Made by a program: the position numbers and the translations under genes. 64,000 nucleotides of DNA from an uncultured Clostridia bacterium (GTDB lineage: Bacteria > Bacillota > Clostridia > Oscillospirales > Acutalibacteraceae). Location of the stretch: positions 1 through 64,000 of the forward strand of contig CAMHOE010000005.1 in NCBI GenBank assembly GCA_946186665.1, read 5' to 3'. A model generated the notes under the pieces. It did not search any database. It saw only the letters and a list, made by a program, of their open reading frames with translations, and had not been told where the DNA came from. Of the stretch, positions 16,167 through 24,625 are shown one piece after another (position 1 is the stretch's first letter; each line of letters starts with the position of its first letter).

Positions 16167-17051
16167 ATGCACGATATATGGAATCCGTGGCACGGGTGCA
16201 GGAAGTGCAGCGAGGGCTGTGAAAACTGCTATATGTATTTTCTTGACGGACAGAGAGGCAAAAGCGGCGCTGACATTTACCGCACAAAAGCCGGTTTCAG
16301 CTATCCCCTGTCAAGGCATAAAAGCGGTGCTTATCAGGTAGTCAGCGGTGAACAGATACGGGTATGTATGACCTCCGATTTCTTTTTAGAAGAAGCTGAC
16401 GGGTGGCGTGATGAAGCCTGGAGCATCATACACAGCCGTCCTGATGTAGTATTTTTTCTGCTGACAAAACGCCCGGAAAGAGTCAAAGAGTGTCTGCCCT
16501 ACGATTGGGGTGACGGCTGGGAAAATGTATTTTTCAATGTCACCTGCGAAAACCAGAAACGGGCGGATCAGCGTATCCCCATACTTCTTGCCCTGCCATT
16601 CAAGCACAAAGGCATCATGTGCGCTCCGTTTATCGGTGAGATCAGCATAAAAAAGTATCTCCCCTCGGGGCAGATCGGGCAGGTGATTTGCGGCGGCGAG
16701 AACTATGACGGATCACGCCCCTGTAATTTTGATTGGGTGAAAGCCCTTCGTCAGGAATGTGTGGAATATGATGTGACATTCTGTTTTATCGAAACGGGGA
16801 CAAAATTCATCAAGGACAGCAGGATGTATCATATCCCCGACAAGTCGGTGCAGTCAAAGCAGGCTTTCCGTTCGGGCATGAATTATCAGGGTAAACCGAT
16901 AAAGTTTAAGCTTTCAGATAACTGGGGAAATCCTATACCGGAAAGTGAGCTTTATGTTCCTCATTATCGTGAAAACTGCAATGAATGCGGCAGCCGGCTT
17001 ATCTGCAACGGGTGTTCCGACTGCGGAAAGTGCGGGCAAGTAAAGGTATAG
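16167..17051 (+). CDS. DUF5131 (phage Gp37/Gp68-type) radical-SAM-like protein
   Basis: A 294-residue protein. The N-terminal WNPWHGCRKCSEGCENCYMY is the hallmark of the DUF5131/Gp37-Gp68 family, whose cysteines resemble a radical-SAM cluster site. Further family motifs are VCMTSDFFLEEADGWRDEAW, LLTKRPERV and VICGGENYDGSRPCNFDWV. The C-terminal CNECGSRLICNGCSDCGKCG may bind another cluster or zinc. The substrate is unknown. It follows the dehydrogenase by 13 bases, ends the operon before a strong terminator, and is found in both phages and host genomes. Confidence 0.87.
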   Translation: MHDIWNPWHGCRKCSEGCENCYMYFLDGQRGKSGADIYRTKAGFSYPLSRHKSGAYQVVSGEQIRVCMTSDFFLEEADGWRDEAWSIIHSRPDVVFFLLTKRPERVKECLPYDWGDGWENVFFNVTCENQKRADQRIPILLALPFKHKGIMCAPFIGEISIKKYLPSGQIGQVICGGENYDGSRPCNFDWVKALRQECVEYDVTFCFIETGTKFIKDSRMYHIPDKSVQSKQAFRSGMNYQGKPIKFKLSDNWGNPIPESELYVPHYRENCNECGSRLICNGCSDCGKCGQVKV

Positions 17052-17140
17052 AGTAATATCTGTTTTTGGAAATCATATCAGCGGAAAATTAATACATATC
17101 ATTTATACAGCTTTTTTACATTTTTGCAAAACAATAATCA

Positions 17141-17166
17141 ACCACCCGCCGAGCGGGTGGTTTTTC
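17141..17166 (+). terminator. terminator of the RiPP-redox operon
   Basis: ACCACCCGC pairs with GCGGGTGGT (17153-17161), with a T run behind it. It lies between the DUF5131 gene and the IS200-type relic and may also serve as the transposon end hairpin. Confidence 0.88.
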
Positions 17167-17241
17167 AAATGCGGGCATAGCCCTCTGTCCTTAGCGTACG
17201 CGTCAAACGCGTAATACGTTCTGCCAACTGCTTGGGGATTG

Positions 17242-17667
17242 TTACTTGCCGCCCTTAAAAGGGACTACATATGCTATTGTTAGTTGGTCGTCCGATTGAT
17301 CTTCCTTCAACTGATTCTTTATGTACTCTGCGATCCGGCGTGTGTTTTTTCCTGCTGTGTCAACATAGTATCCCTTGCACCAGAATTCTCTGCTGCGATA
17401 CTTGTACTTCAACTCGCCGGATTTCTCGTACAACATTGTGCTGCACTTACCTTTCAGATACCTCATAAAGCTCGACACTCCGTACTTTGGCGGTATCTCT
17501 ACCAATATGTGTACATGGTCAGAGCATACTTATGCTTCTATGATATTTACGCCTTTCCATTCACATAACTGTCTCAGTATCTTTCCTACTTCTGCTCGCT
17601 TTTCTTTATTGAGGACCATCCTTCTATATTTTGGTGCAAACACGCTTTATGGAGTTTTTATGGACAT
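17242..17667 (-). pseudogene. tnpA: IS200/IS605-type transposase TnpA, inactivated
   Basis: A 142-codon frame with two in-frame TAA codons (17547-17549 and 17530-17532 on the + coordinate). Restoring them gives a complete Y1 transposase of usual length: SVFAPKYRRMVLNKEKRAEV, CSDHVHILVEIPPKYGVSSF (the HUH motif as HVH), then YLKGKCSTMLYEK and FWCKGYYVDT with the catalytic Tyr region. IS200-family elements transpose as single strands using terminal hairpins. No TnpB gene is present. The element is dead here. Confidence 0.88.
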
Positions 17668-17793
17668 TATGAGAGGTTTTTGATATAATCGTTTCAGGAT
17701 AAATCAGAATTTATGTAAGTAAATATATCGGTCTTAAGAGTTCTGTTTTGTGCTTGGGCGAGCAGAGCACCGACACAAGAAAGAGGTACAAAT

Positions 17794-18504
17794 ATGAGCA
17801 GCTTACTTGATCATGATTATGATACGGAATACGATCTGTCCCTTTCAGCGTGGGGTGACGGTATGCTTGCAGAAAGCGAGCTACTTGATTTTCAGAAGAT
17901 GGATGCAATCATAGGAGAATACAAAAAGAAGCGCCGCCGCTATCCGAAGAGCATTTCTCTTCTGATAAAGGATTCACGCGGTTACGGCAGCGAAACCGGA
18001 TATACCGGCATCGATACGGCGTTTCTTGAAAAGCTTGAAACGCTGAAGGAACTGATCATACCGGATACGATCACACATATTGATCTCACGCCGAAGCTTG
18101 AAAAGATCTTAAAGGATAACGATACGCTAATACGCGGTTCGTTTGACTCATTCGCAGAGAGCTTTGCAAAGGAGAACGGTCTACACTTCCGACCAGCCGA
18201 TTTTATATTCGCAGACTTTGAAGACATGCGCTGGCGCGAAAACACAACGATGAAGCTGATCTTCAAGCGTAACGGTAACGTGGAGATCAAAGAAACTTCC
18301 TCATCTCCCGGCTCAAACGCCGGAAACACCTTCGGCGGCAGCTTTACACATTCCCTCCTTCGTGATTTCTATAAAACGCAGAGTGCCGGGGAGATCGCGG
18401 AACGGTTTAACATGGACGCACGCAAAGCGATCATTGCGGACGGGAGACTCGCCGCTTTTATCAAAAAGGCAAGAACGCACGATTATTACCGTGATAAAAA
18501 CTGA
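17794..18504 (+). CDS. hypothetical cytoplasmic protein (236 residues)
   Basis: I do not recognise the family. The protein is soluble and charged, with a KKKRRRYPKSISLLIKDSRG stretch and one leucine-rich-like segment (LETLKELIIPDTITHIDLTP) reminiscent of BspA-type repeats. The C-terminus has a helix with FNMDARKAIIADGRLAAFIK. The gene stands alone between the IS200 relic and a radical-SAM gene. AAGAGGTAC precedes the ATG. Codon use is similar to the neighbouring housekeeping-like genes. Confidence 0.6.
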   Translation: MSSLLDHDYDTEYDLSLSAWGDGMLAESELLDFQKMDAIIGEYKKKRRRYPKSISLLIKDSRGYGSETGYTGIDTAFLEKLETLKELIIPDTITHIDLTPKLEKILKDNDTLIRGSFDSFAESFAKENGLHFRPADFIFADFEDMRWRENTTMKLIFKRNGNVEIKETSSSPGSNAGNTFGGSFTHSLLRDFYKTQSAGEIAERFNMDARKAIIADGRLAAFIKKARTHDYYRDKN

Positions 18505-18659
18505 CAGGAAAAGCTCCTGCCAAATTCTGATTTCTCAACCGAATGTAATTTATACTACTCCCGGAATGAATAGCAGTACGAATATAAGGAACATGACGGC
18601 AAGAATATTTTTATTGCTATGATCGGATGATATAATGTATGCGCAAAAGGAGAATGGCT

Positions 18660-19535
18660 ATGCACTTTGTTCAAGCAAAATCCCTTTTGACAAAATGGAA
18701 TGGGATGAATATTTATCGGGGCTGTTCTCACGGGTGTATATACTGTGATAGCAGGAGCGAGTGCTATCAGATAAATCACCCCTTTGAGGATATCGAGGTA
18801 AAAGAAAATGCTCCCGAGCTTCTTGAAAATATCCTCAGAACAAAGCGTAAAAGAATTATGATAGGCACCGGCTCTATGAGCGACCCCTATCAGCATTGCG
18901 AGGAAAAACTCGGACTTACAAGAAAGTGCCTGTCGCTGATTGACCGCTATGAATTCGGTGCAACAGTCATAACAAAATCGGACCGTGTGCTTCGTGACAT
19001 TGACCTGTTTGACAGTATCAACCAAAAAGCAAAAAGCGTACTGCAAATGTCTCTGACGGTTGCGGATGACGGTCTGAGCAGGATTATAGAACCGAATGTC
19101 TGCACCACCACACGGCGGTATGAGGTACTAAAGGAATTTCAGAAAAGAGGTATTCCCTCTGTGGTATGGTTGTCGCCGCTGCTGCCGTTTTTAACAGATA
19201 ATGAAGAAAATCTGAGTACTATTCTCGGTTATTGTATTGATGCCGGTGTGAAGGGAATTGTTTGCTTCGGAATCGGGATGACCCTGCGGAATGGTGACAG
19301 AGAATATTATTATAATGCCCTCGACAGACATTTCCCCGGACTCCGCTGTGAATATCAGAAAAGATACGGAAATGCCTACGAGGTCAACAGCCCGGATAAC
19401 GACAGGCTGATAAGGCTTTTTCATTCCGTCTGTGAGAAATATGGTATCATACATACCCCTGACGAGTGTTTCCGGTACATCAATGAAATGCCGGAAGCAT
19501 ACAGTCAGCTTTCCCTGTTTGATATGCTCAACTGA
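18660..19535 (+). CDS. SPL-family radical SAM protein
   Basis: A 291-residue protein with the radical-SAM motif CSHGCIYCD near residue 22 and the spore-photoproduct-lyase-like N-terminus (AKSLLTKWNGMNIYRGCSHG). Further motifs are IMIGTGSMSDPYQHCEEKLG and VITKSDRVLRDIDL. The family is widespread and mostly uncharacterised; members are named after SplB, but DNA-repair activity is not established for this branch. I choose ATG 18660 because AAAAGGAG is correctly spaced; two upstream ATGs overlap that site. TATAAT at 18631-18636 may be its -10 box. Confidence 0.85.
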   Translation: MHFVQAKSLLTKWNGMNIYRGCSHGCIYCDSRSECYQINHPFEDIEVKENAPELLENILRTKRKRIMIGTGSMSDPYQHCEEKLGLTRKCLSLIDRYEFGATVITKSDRVLRDIDLFDSINQKAKSVLQMSLTVADDGLSRIIEPNVCTTTRRYEVLKEFQKRGIPSVVWLSPLLPFLTDNEENLSTILGYCIDAGVKGIVCFGIGMTLRNGDREYYYNALDRHFPGLRCEYQKRYGNAYEVNSPDNDRLIRLFHSVCEKYGIIHTPDECFRYINEMPEAYSQLSLFDMLN

Positions 19536-19541
19536 GTATAA

Positions 19542-20126
19542 ATAAAAACGGAATACATAATACTTGGTTTACTGATACTCAGCAGCAGAACGATATATCA
19601 GTTGCGCAGCCGGATCGAAAAAGGACTGAATATCATGTACAGCAGCACAGGAAGTATACAGGCGGCTCTTAAGAAGCTGCTGAATAACGGTTTTATTGAT
19701 TACAACGATATTCAGGAAAACGGTAAAAAGAAAAAGGAATACTATATAACCGAAACCGGCAGACAGGAATTCAATAATTGGATAAACAGTCCTGTGGAAT
19801 CTACCGGGATAAAGTGTCCCGAACTGACTAAGATATATTTTATGGGCTTTTCTGAAAAGGAAAACCGTGTGGAGATCATTACGAAATACATAACGGAATT
19901 AAAAAGCAAATATGAATCGATTAAGCTGATATATGACGAATCAGAAGAATTTATCCGCTCGGAAGCATACAAAAACATGGAAAAGACGGCAAGGGATATA
20001 GTTTTTTATCAGCTTACTACTGCTCGCTTCGGGCGCGATATGATGTCTTTTACAATCAAGTGGTATGAAGATCTGTTGGTTGAAATGAGGGAATATGATG
20101 AACAAGAAAAGAAAAGCATTAATTGA
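19542..20126 (+). CDS. PadR-family regulator with a non-canonical start
   Basis: A PadR winged-helix protein of about 194 residues. The typical N-terminus (TEYIILGLLILSSRTIYQL) is readable only if translation begins at ATA 19542, where an ATG would be expected. The first standard start codon in frame is TTG 19602, which would remove the first recognition helix. Downstream, YSSTGSIQAALKKLLNNGFI and KKKEYYITETGRQEF are canonical. No good ribosome site is seen. It may be an inactive gene or may use a rare start. Its 3' end overlaps the hydrolase by 32 bases. Confidence 0.72.
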   Translation: MKTEYIILGLLILSSRTIYQLRSRIEKGLNIMYSSTGSIQAALKKLLNNGFIDYNDIQENGKKKKEYYITETGRQEFNNWINSPVESTGIKCPELTKIYFMGFSEKENRVEIITKYITELKSKYESIKLIYDESEEFIRSEAYKNMEKTARDIVFYQLTTARFGRDMMSFTIKWYEDLLVEMREYDEQEKKSIN

Positions 20127-21060
20127 AGCAAACGAAATATCAACTGTCAAAGAGTTTGAGTTGGGTGGAGTTCCGCAGAAGGTGCTTATAGAAGGAAAAA
20201 GCGCAAACCTTCCTGTTGTAATCACACTGCACGGAGGTCCAGGTACACCTATCCCGTTCTGCGTCGGCGCAAGGGGATTATTTCCAAATTTTACGGATAG
20301 TTGTATTCTTGTATCATGGGATCAGTACGGCTGCGGAATAAACAATGCAAAGCTGCCCGATGATATTTCTGTGGGTGATTTTGTGAATATGACTGTTGAT
20401 CTGATAAAGGAAATCAAAAACAGATTTCCCGAAAACCCGGTATGTCTTTTAGGAATGTCCTGGGGTTCTGTTTTGTCCGCTATGGCAGCAAAGCAGGTGC
20501 CGGAACTATTAAGCGGTGTCATCTCATACGGTCAGGTGCTGTATCAGCTTATGCAAAGTGAGAATACAATAGAAGCTCTTATGAATTCCAAAGCACCCCA
20601 AAAAACAAAAGCCGAAATAAAAGCTGTTGTTGCTTCAAAGAAGATAGATAGTAAAACAGCAATGAAGTTCAGCACTGCAATACGTAAATACACAAGCGGA
20701 TATAACAATCCGAATGAACCAAAGGCTGATGTCGGAAAAATAATGCTTGGCATTATGACAAGCCCCGATTACAAATTCAGGGATTTCAAGGCGATCGTAA
20801 TGAACGGTTATATGAAAAATACCAGCCTGATAATGGAGCTTTCAACACTCGATCTGCGTGATACACTGAATAGCGTATCTATCCCATATCACATAATTCA
20901 GGGAGAAACAGATATTGTAACCGACACAAAAACTATCGTAGACTTTGTGGAGAAATCCGGAAACTCTCAGCTTACATGCAGAGTTATTCCGGACAGCGCT
21001 CACATTCCCGGCGTAAACGGTATGCAGGCTGTATTTGAAGAAATACTCAGGCTAAAATAA
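20095..21060 (+). CDS. alpha/beta hydrolase (proline-iminopeptidase-like)
   Basis: A 321-residue cytoplasmic hydrolase. HGGPGTP is the oxyanion loop, GMSWGSVL the nucleophile elbow, GETDIVTD holds the acid residue and DSAHIPG the catalytic His. These are the features of prolyl aminopeptidase / epoxide hydrolase-like enzymes. The start overlaps the end of the PadR gene, so the pair is probably co-regulated, with PadR sensing a phenolic or other small ligand. The substrate is unknown. Confidence 0.85.
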   Translation: MMNKKRKALIEANEISTVKEFELGGVPQKVLIEGKSANLPVVITLHGGPGTPIPFCVGARGLFPNFTDSCILVSWDQYGCGINNAKLPDDISVGDFVNMTVDLIKEIKNRFPENPVCLLGMSWGSVLSAMAAKQVPELLSGVISYGQVLYQLMQSENTIEALMNSKAPQKTKAEIKAVVASKKIDSKTAMKFSTAIRKYTSGYNNPNEPKADVGKIMLGIMTSPDYKFRDFKAIVMNGYMKNTSLIMELSTLDLRDTLNSVSIPYHIIQGETDIVTDTKTIVDFVEKSGNSQLTCRVIPDSAHIPGVNGMQAVFEEILRLK

Positions 21061-21061
21061 T

Positions 21062-21376
21062 GCTGTTTTTTAGGAACAGAAAAATCCCGGCTCTGCTGCC
21101 AGATCTCCTTTAATTTTTCCGGCGTGAGAAAGCAATAAATCCTTTCGGCTCTCTCATAATTAAAAAGAAGATCGTACAAAGCCGCCTGCGCATCTTCTTT
21201 TGTGGGATAAAACGCAAGTATAGTTCCGCTGCAATTGTATCCAACGATTCACATGCAACTATATGGTATTCGTATGCTTCTTCTTTATCGTCGAGTTTTG
21301 TTCCTCTTTTAACAATAAGTTTGACTATATGTCCGGTGTTAACTACCGTGCTCTTGCTTTGCGACATAACTAACAT
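21062..21376 (-). pseudogene. small phage-type gene with a single-base frameshift
   Basis: The N-terminal 48 residues (GHIVKLIVKRGTKLDDKEEA, YEYHIVACESLDTI) continue, after a one-base shift near 21225-21235, into a clean frame SGTILAFYPTKEDAQAALYD ... LKEIWQQSRDF. The two parts read naturally as one protein of about 100 residues. I do not recognise the family. The 3' end is lost at the junction with the hydrolase gene at 21060. It belongs with the phage-derived genes to its right. Confidence 0.7.
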
Positions 21377-21469
21377 TTTCTATACTCCCTTCAATTTCAG
21401 GTATAAAAATATCGCCCTGCTTATGATATTACTCAAAAGCAGAACGCTACTTCCATATTCGTTTTCAGA

Positions 21470-21520
21470 TACCGTTTAAAAACCCTTTAACGGCGTTTAA
21501 AATCGTTTAAGAATTCCAAG
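21470..21520. repeat. four short GTTTAAA-type direct repeats
   Basis: CCGTTTAAAA, CCTTTAACGG, GCGTTTAAAA and TCGTTTAAG follow one another at about 11-base spacing in a 200-base gap between phage-type genes. Phased repeats like these can be iterons or binding sites, but they may also be the decayed end of a coding region. Confidence 0.4.
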
Positions 21521-21583
21521 CAATGAAATTACATTACTCAACCCAAAAACAGCTTAGAGGGGATTGTAAGCGAAATTAAAAAA

Positions 21584-21832
21584 TCACTTAATCACTTCCC
21601 AATCCTCTGCAAGCATATCTGCCTGACTTGCAAGCCAACCAACAGAAATGGTATTCTGTGCTGTTTTCATACAGATAACATCATTAACGATTTCGGGAAG
21701 TTTTTCGCCAAGATTTTCCGATACAAATTCTTTACCTGTTGCCAGAAACAAAAACATTCCTTTTCCGTTCCAGCCTTTACGGGTAACTCTTTCACACTGC
21801 TTCAGAGCTTCAATAGCCTGTCCAAAATTCAT
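21584..21832 (-). CDS. DUF2829 / Tad2-like protein (anti-Thoeris family)
   Basis: An 82-residue protein that matches the DUF2829 pattern closely: MNFGQAIEALKQCERVTRKG, WNGKGMFLFL, ICMKTAQNTISVGWLASQAD and MLAEDWEVI. This domain includes phage Tad2, which sequesters cyclic ADP-ribose-type signals and blocks Thoeris and some CBASS defences. Activity here is inferred from family resemblance only. It lies between remnants of phage genes and has a clear AGGTGATG ribosome site. Confidence 0.85.
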   Translation of the reverse strand: MNFGQAIEALKQCERVTRKGWNGKGMFLFLATGKEFVSENLGEKLPEIVNDVICMKTAQNTISVGWLASQADMLAEDWEVIK

Positions 21833-21898
21833 ATATCATCACCTCCAAATCATCAGAAGAAAACCGCTCTGATTACTCAGGGCGGTACTTTTTACACT

Positions 21899-22132
21899 TT
21901 ATGCAATATTTAACTCAGCACCTTTTTTTATATCGCAGGCGGCAATTAATATTGTTGTGCTTTTGGAAAAATCATTCGGGTTATTATTACTTGTCATTGC
22001 AACAGAAAGAACATTGTGTAAAATGCCTTTTTCGTCAATAAGTTTCGTTCCATTTCTAATTTCATCGCAGATACCTTCCAATGTAACCGAAAGTCTATCA
22101 CCAATTTTAAAAACATCAAGAACCTTCAACAT
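21899..22132 (-). CDS. small phage-type protein next to the MuF toxin domain, possible immunity
   Basis: A 77-residue protein beginning MLKVLDVFKIGDRLSVTLEG, with CDEIRNGTKLIDEKG and a TTILIAACDIKKGAEL end; probably a small beta barrel. The start is ATG 22132, three bases behind the stop of the MuF reading frame and after GGAGGTAAT. A short protein directly behind a MuF protein with a toxin-like tail is often its immunity factor, and I infer that here. The family itself is unnamed to me. Confidence 0.55.
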   Translation of the reverse strand: MLKVLDVFKIGDRLSVTLEGICDEIRNGTKLIDEKGILHNVLSVAMTSNNNPNDFSKSTTILIAACDIKKGAELNIA

Positions 22133-22133
22133 A

Positions 22134-23537
22134 CTAATTACCTCCTCTGTTAATATATGCAGCCAATTCAGACTCATATGCTGTTAGTGCCGCTTCAGTC
22201 TGTTCAATCTCTTTTTCAGTAAGCTTATACGCTCCGCTATGCTTTATCAGTTTTTTCTGGGCTTCTATCTCACATTCTAATCTGGATACATAACTGCCAT
22301 CATTTTTTCCTATGCGATATTGGTATGTGTGTATCAGTTCTTAAAAAACACTCGCTCTGCCTGGATTTGTTTTAAACAGAACTGTTTTGGCGTCATATGT
22401 AATTGCTTCAGCATGTTTAGAGTCTAAATACGCATCCGTTTCTTCATTATATTGAAAAATACCTCCTTGACGTTTAAAAGCTTTTTCAATCTTATGAAAT
22501 TGCTTTTTGGGCATAGGCTCAACTTTATCAGGATTCTTTTTTCTGTACATCGCGTCACTTCCTGCTTCTATTATACCACCATTTTGCTCATTTGCAATCC
22601 GTGAAACATACCGAAAATCCCTCATCAGATTTTGGTAATTTTCCGAATTGGTGGCTTTCATCCTGACAAACCCTGCAAAGCTCTTCGGAGCTGTGTCCGG
22701 CAGTGCTGCTTTGATACGCTCGTACTGCTTGTAGGCGGCGTTTTTGCGCCGCTTTTCAGCCTGGCCTTTCGCGTATGCTTTGCGCTCTTCATCAGAGCGT
22801 GTGTCCTCAAAGGGAGCGTTGCTGATGTTTGCGTAGTGCCTGAGCTCACTGTTTGTATAGGCTCTGATAGCAAAGAGTGATATCCTGTGCCGACAGTTAG
22901 GATGGATGGTATTGTAGCCGCTTGCAAAGGCCGTATCGTAAAGATAGGGGAAACGCAGCATCGTGCCGTCCCTGAACTTGTACTTGCCGTTTGCGGCTTC
23001 TCTGGTAGTAGCGTATACCCGTCCCTGATACATAGAGCAGACAGCACAGGTCGGGCTGTGGGTGGTCATCTGCACAAGGTCGTACCCCCATTTATTACCT
23101 TGCGTGACCTTTGCTGTATTCTGTGTTTCCGCTGTTGTGGAACGTGCCGCCATATCTGCATACTTCCTCAGCGGCATCTGTACACCGTTTTTGTACGGTA
23201 CCGCTGTAATATCCTGCCGGCTTAGCTTATCCAGAAGGTTCTTCTGCATCTGTCTCACAGTCTGACCTGTGGTGAGCTTCTCGCCGGTGGCTTCTATTGC
23301 CGCTTCTCTTATGCTGTCCTCTATGCGCCGTCCCACAAGGTTTATCGCCCTGTTGAAGTCATAGTTCGTATTTTCTGCGATAATGCTTATCTGGCTTTTG
23401 TTAAGCTTTGACATTGCAAGCTGCGCCGGGTCGCTGTCCGTGATCGTGACAGGTATTCCTGCCGCTTTCAGCTCGGCTATAAACTCATTATGTCTTTTAT
23501 TAGCCCTATTTTCAGAAGAATTACACTCTCTTTTATT
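22134..23537 (-). pseudogene. phage minor capsid / MuF-type protein with toxin-like tail; truncated 5' and stopped
   Basis: About 465 codons. The middle is a minor-capsid (Phage_min_cap2/MuF) domain: DLVQMTTHSPTCAVCSMYQG, NTIHPNCRHRISLF. Residues past 300 form a separate domain ending NPGRASVF, where TAA (22341-22343) replaces a codon. In the same frame EELIHTYQYRIGKNDGSYVS and a further 50 residues follow to TAG at 22134. EELIH resembles the active-site helix of phage-borne toxin or metallopeptidase-like domains. The 5' end has no start codon and breaks off at core repeat C, so the head of the gene was lost there. Two independent lesions make it a pseudogene. Confidence 0.85.
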
Positions 23538-23593
23538 CCTTTACTCGTTAGCAGTAAAATATTAGTAAAAACTGGGGTGTTTACTACTAAGGC
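23524..23593. repeat. core repeat copy C
   Basis: Bases 23524-23568 match copy A at 40 of 45 positions, and 23546-23593 match copy B including the right end TACTACTAAGG. It fuses the broken phage gene (left) to the methyltransferase module (right), so it marks a recombination joint. Confidence 0.82.
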
Positions 23594-23633
23594 ATTCTCA
23601 TAGGCTATTTTTATCAAAGTTGTTGTTTGTAAA

Positions 23634-24446
23634 CTATTTATTAGCAATCATCAAAAAATGAGGACTCATTCCAATTATAGTCTCCTCGTGTTCGGTAATG
23701 TGAATAATATCGAGCAGCCGGTTTCTGCTTTGAATATCGCTCCATTTTTCTTCAAGAGTTGGAGTGATCCAGACACTGCCCTCTACCGCGTGATAATTGA
23801 TAATATCAAAGCCGTTATCACATAGTTCACTCTTCATCTCGTCCGTTGTATGAAAATAGGCATCAGCAATAAAAAAGGGATATTCTTTTGGACGATTATG
23901 TTCTCCTGTTTCAAGTTCCTGTCTGATCATATTCATATAAATATCATCATCTATAAAGTTGTTTTCTCTTCCGTACTTTGATAATGCCCAAGTTGTAGTG
24001 CTAAATCTTGAGATACCCGCCGCTATAAGCAAGCCACCTTTTTTCAGTACCCTATACGCTTCAATTAGCACCTTATTGCGATCATCCTTGTTTTGTAAAT
24101 GGTACAACGGTCCCATCAGCAATACAACGTCTGCACTTTGGTCGGGCAGATCCAAACTTCTTGCATCTCCGACTACCGCTTTATACGGTATTTTCATATT
24201 TTTGACTGCATATTCTACAGCCGTTGGTGCAAGTTCTATCATAGTAACATCATGACCGTTTCCAGCCAACCACTCGGAGTATTTCCCAATACCACCGCCT
24301 ACATCATAAACCGTACTTGATTTGTGTATATACTGGGAAATGATCTCCTTTGATCTGTAGAATTCAACCATACCCAATCCATTATCAAGACGTCCTATTT
24401 CTGCACCATTGTTGTAAAACTCATATACTTTATTGATTCTTTTCAT
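23634..24446 (-). CDS. class I SAM-dependent methyltransferase
   Basis: A 270-residue methyltransferase with motif I VYDVGGGIGKYSEWL (about residues 45-60), the acidic motif II position in MIELAPTAVEYA, and LPDQSADVVLLMGPLYHL. The fold is that of small-molecule methyltransferases; the substrate cannot be read. I choose ATG 24446 because AAGTAGGTG precedes it; an upstream TTG is too close to the promoter. Its promoter lies in the repeated block P2, and core repeat C follows its 3' end, so the gene forms one complete module. Confidence 0.82.
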   Translation of the reverse strand: MKRINKVYEFYNNGAEIGRLDNGLGMVEFYRSKEIISQYIHKSSTVYDVGGGIGKYSEWLAGNGHDVTMIELAPTAVEYAVKNMKIPYKAVVGDARSLDLPDQSADVVLLMGPLYHLQNKDDRNKVLIEAYRVLKKGGLLIAAGISRFSTTTWALSKYGRENNFIDDDIYMNMIRQELETGEHNRPKEYPFFIADAYFHTTDEMKSELCDNGFDIINYHAVEGSVWITPTLEEKWSDIQSRNRLLDIIHITEHEETIIGMSPHFLMIANK

Positions 24447-24479
24447 TTCTGTACACCTACTTAATTTCAATTAGCATTT

Positions 24480-24598
24480 ATTATACCACACTCGCCCCAC
24501 TCCCGGATAACCTTTTTCGCATCTTCACAAAACAAAATACCCCGCCAAAGCAGGGCTGAGCAGAATGGTTGTAAAATTAAGGCGGGTCACTACTTAGG
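24480..24598 (-). repeat. repeated block P2 plus core repeat D
   Basis: On the minus strand the order is core repeat D (24598-24561), a terminator hairpin (AGCCCTGCTTTGGCGGGGTA, then TTTTG), GCGAAAAAGG and a -10 box TATAAT at 24480-24485. The same order recurs at 25866-25980. The block separates the glycosyltransferase module (upstream) from the methyltransferase module (downstream). Confidence 0.75.
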
Positions 24599-24625
24599 CT
24601 TTTATGGTAAATCAAATTATAATTG

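Noticed and set aside
21470..21520. GTTTAAA repeats as a plasmid replication origin
   Set aside because: No replication initiator gene is nearby, and the repeats are imperfect and may be former coding sequence.
22632..23265. Several + strand frames over the MuF gene
   Set aside because: They are shadows of the minus-strand phage gene, lack ribosome sites and show no family features.
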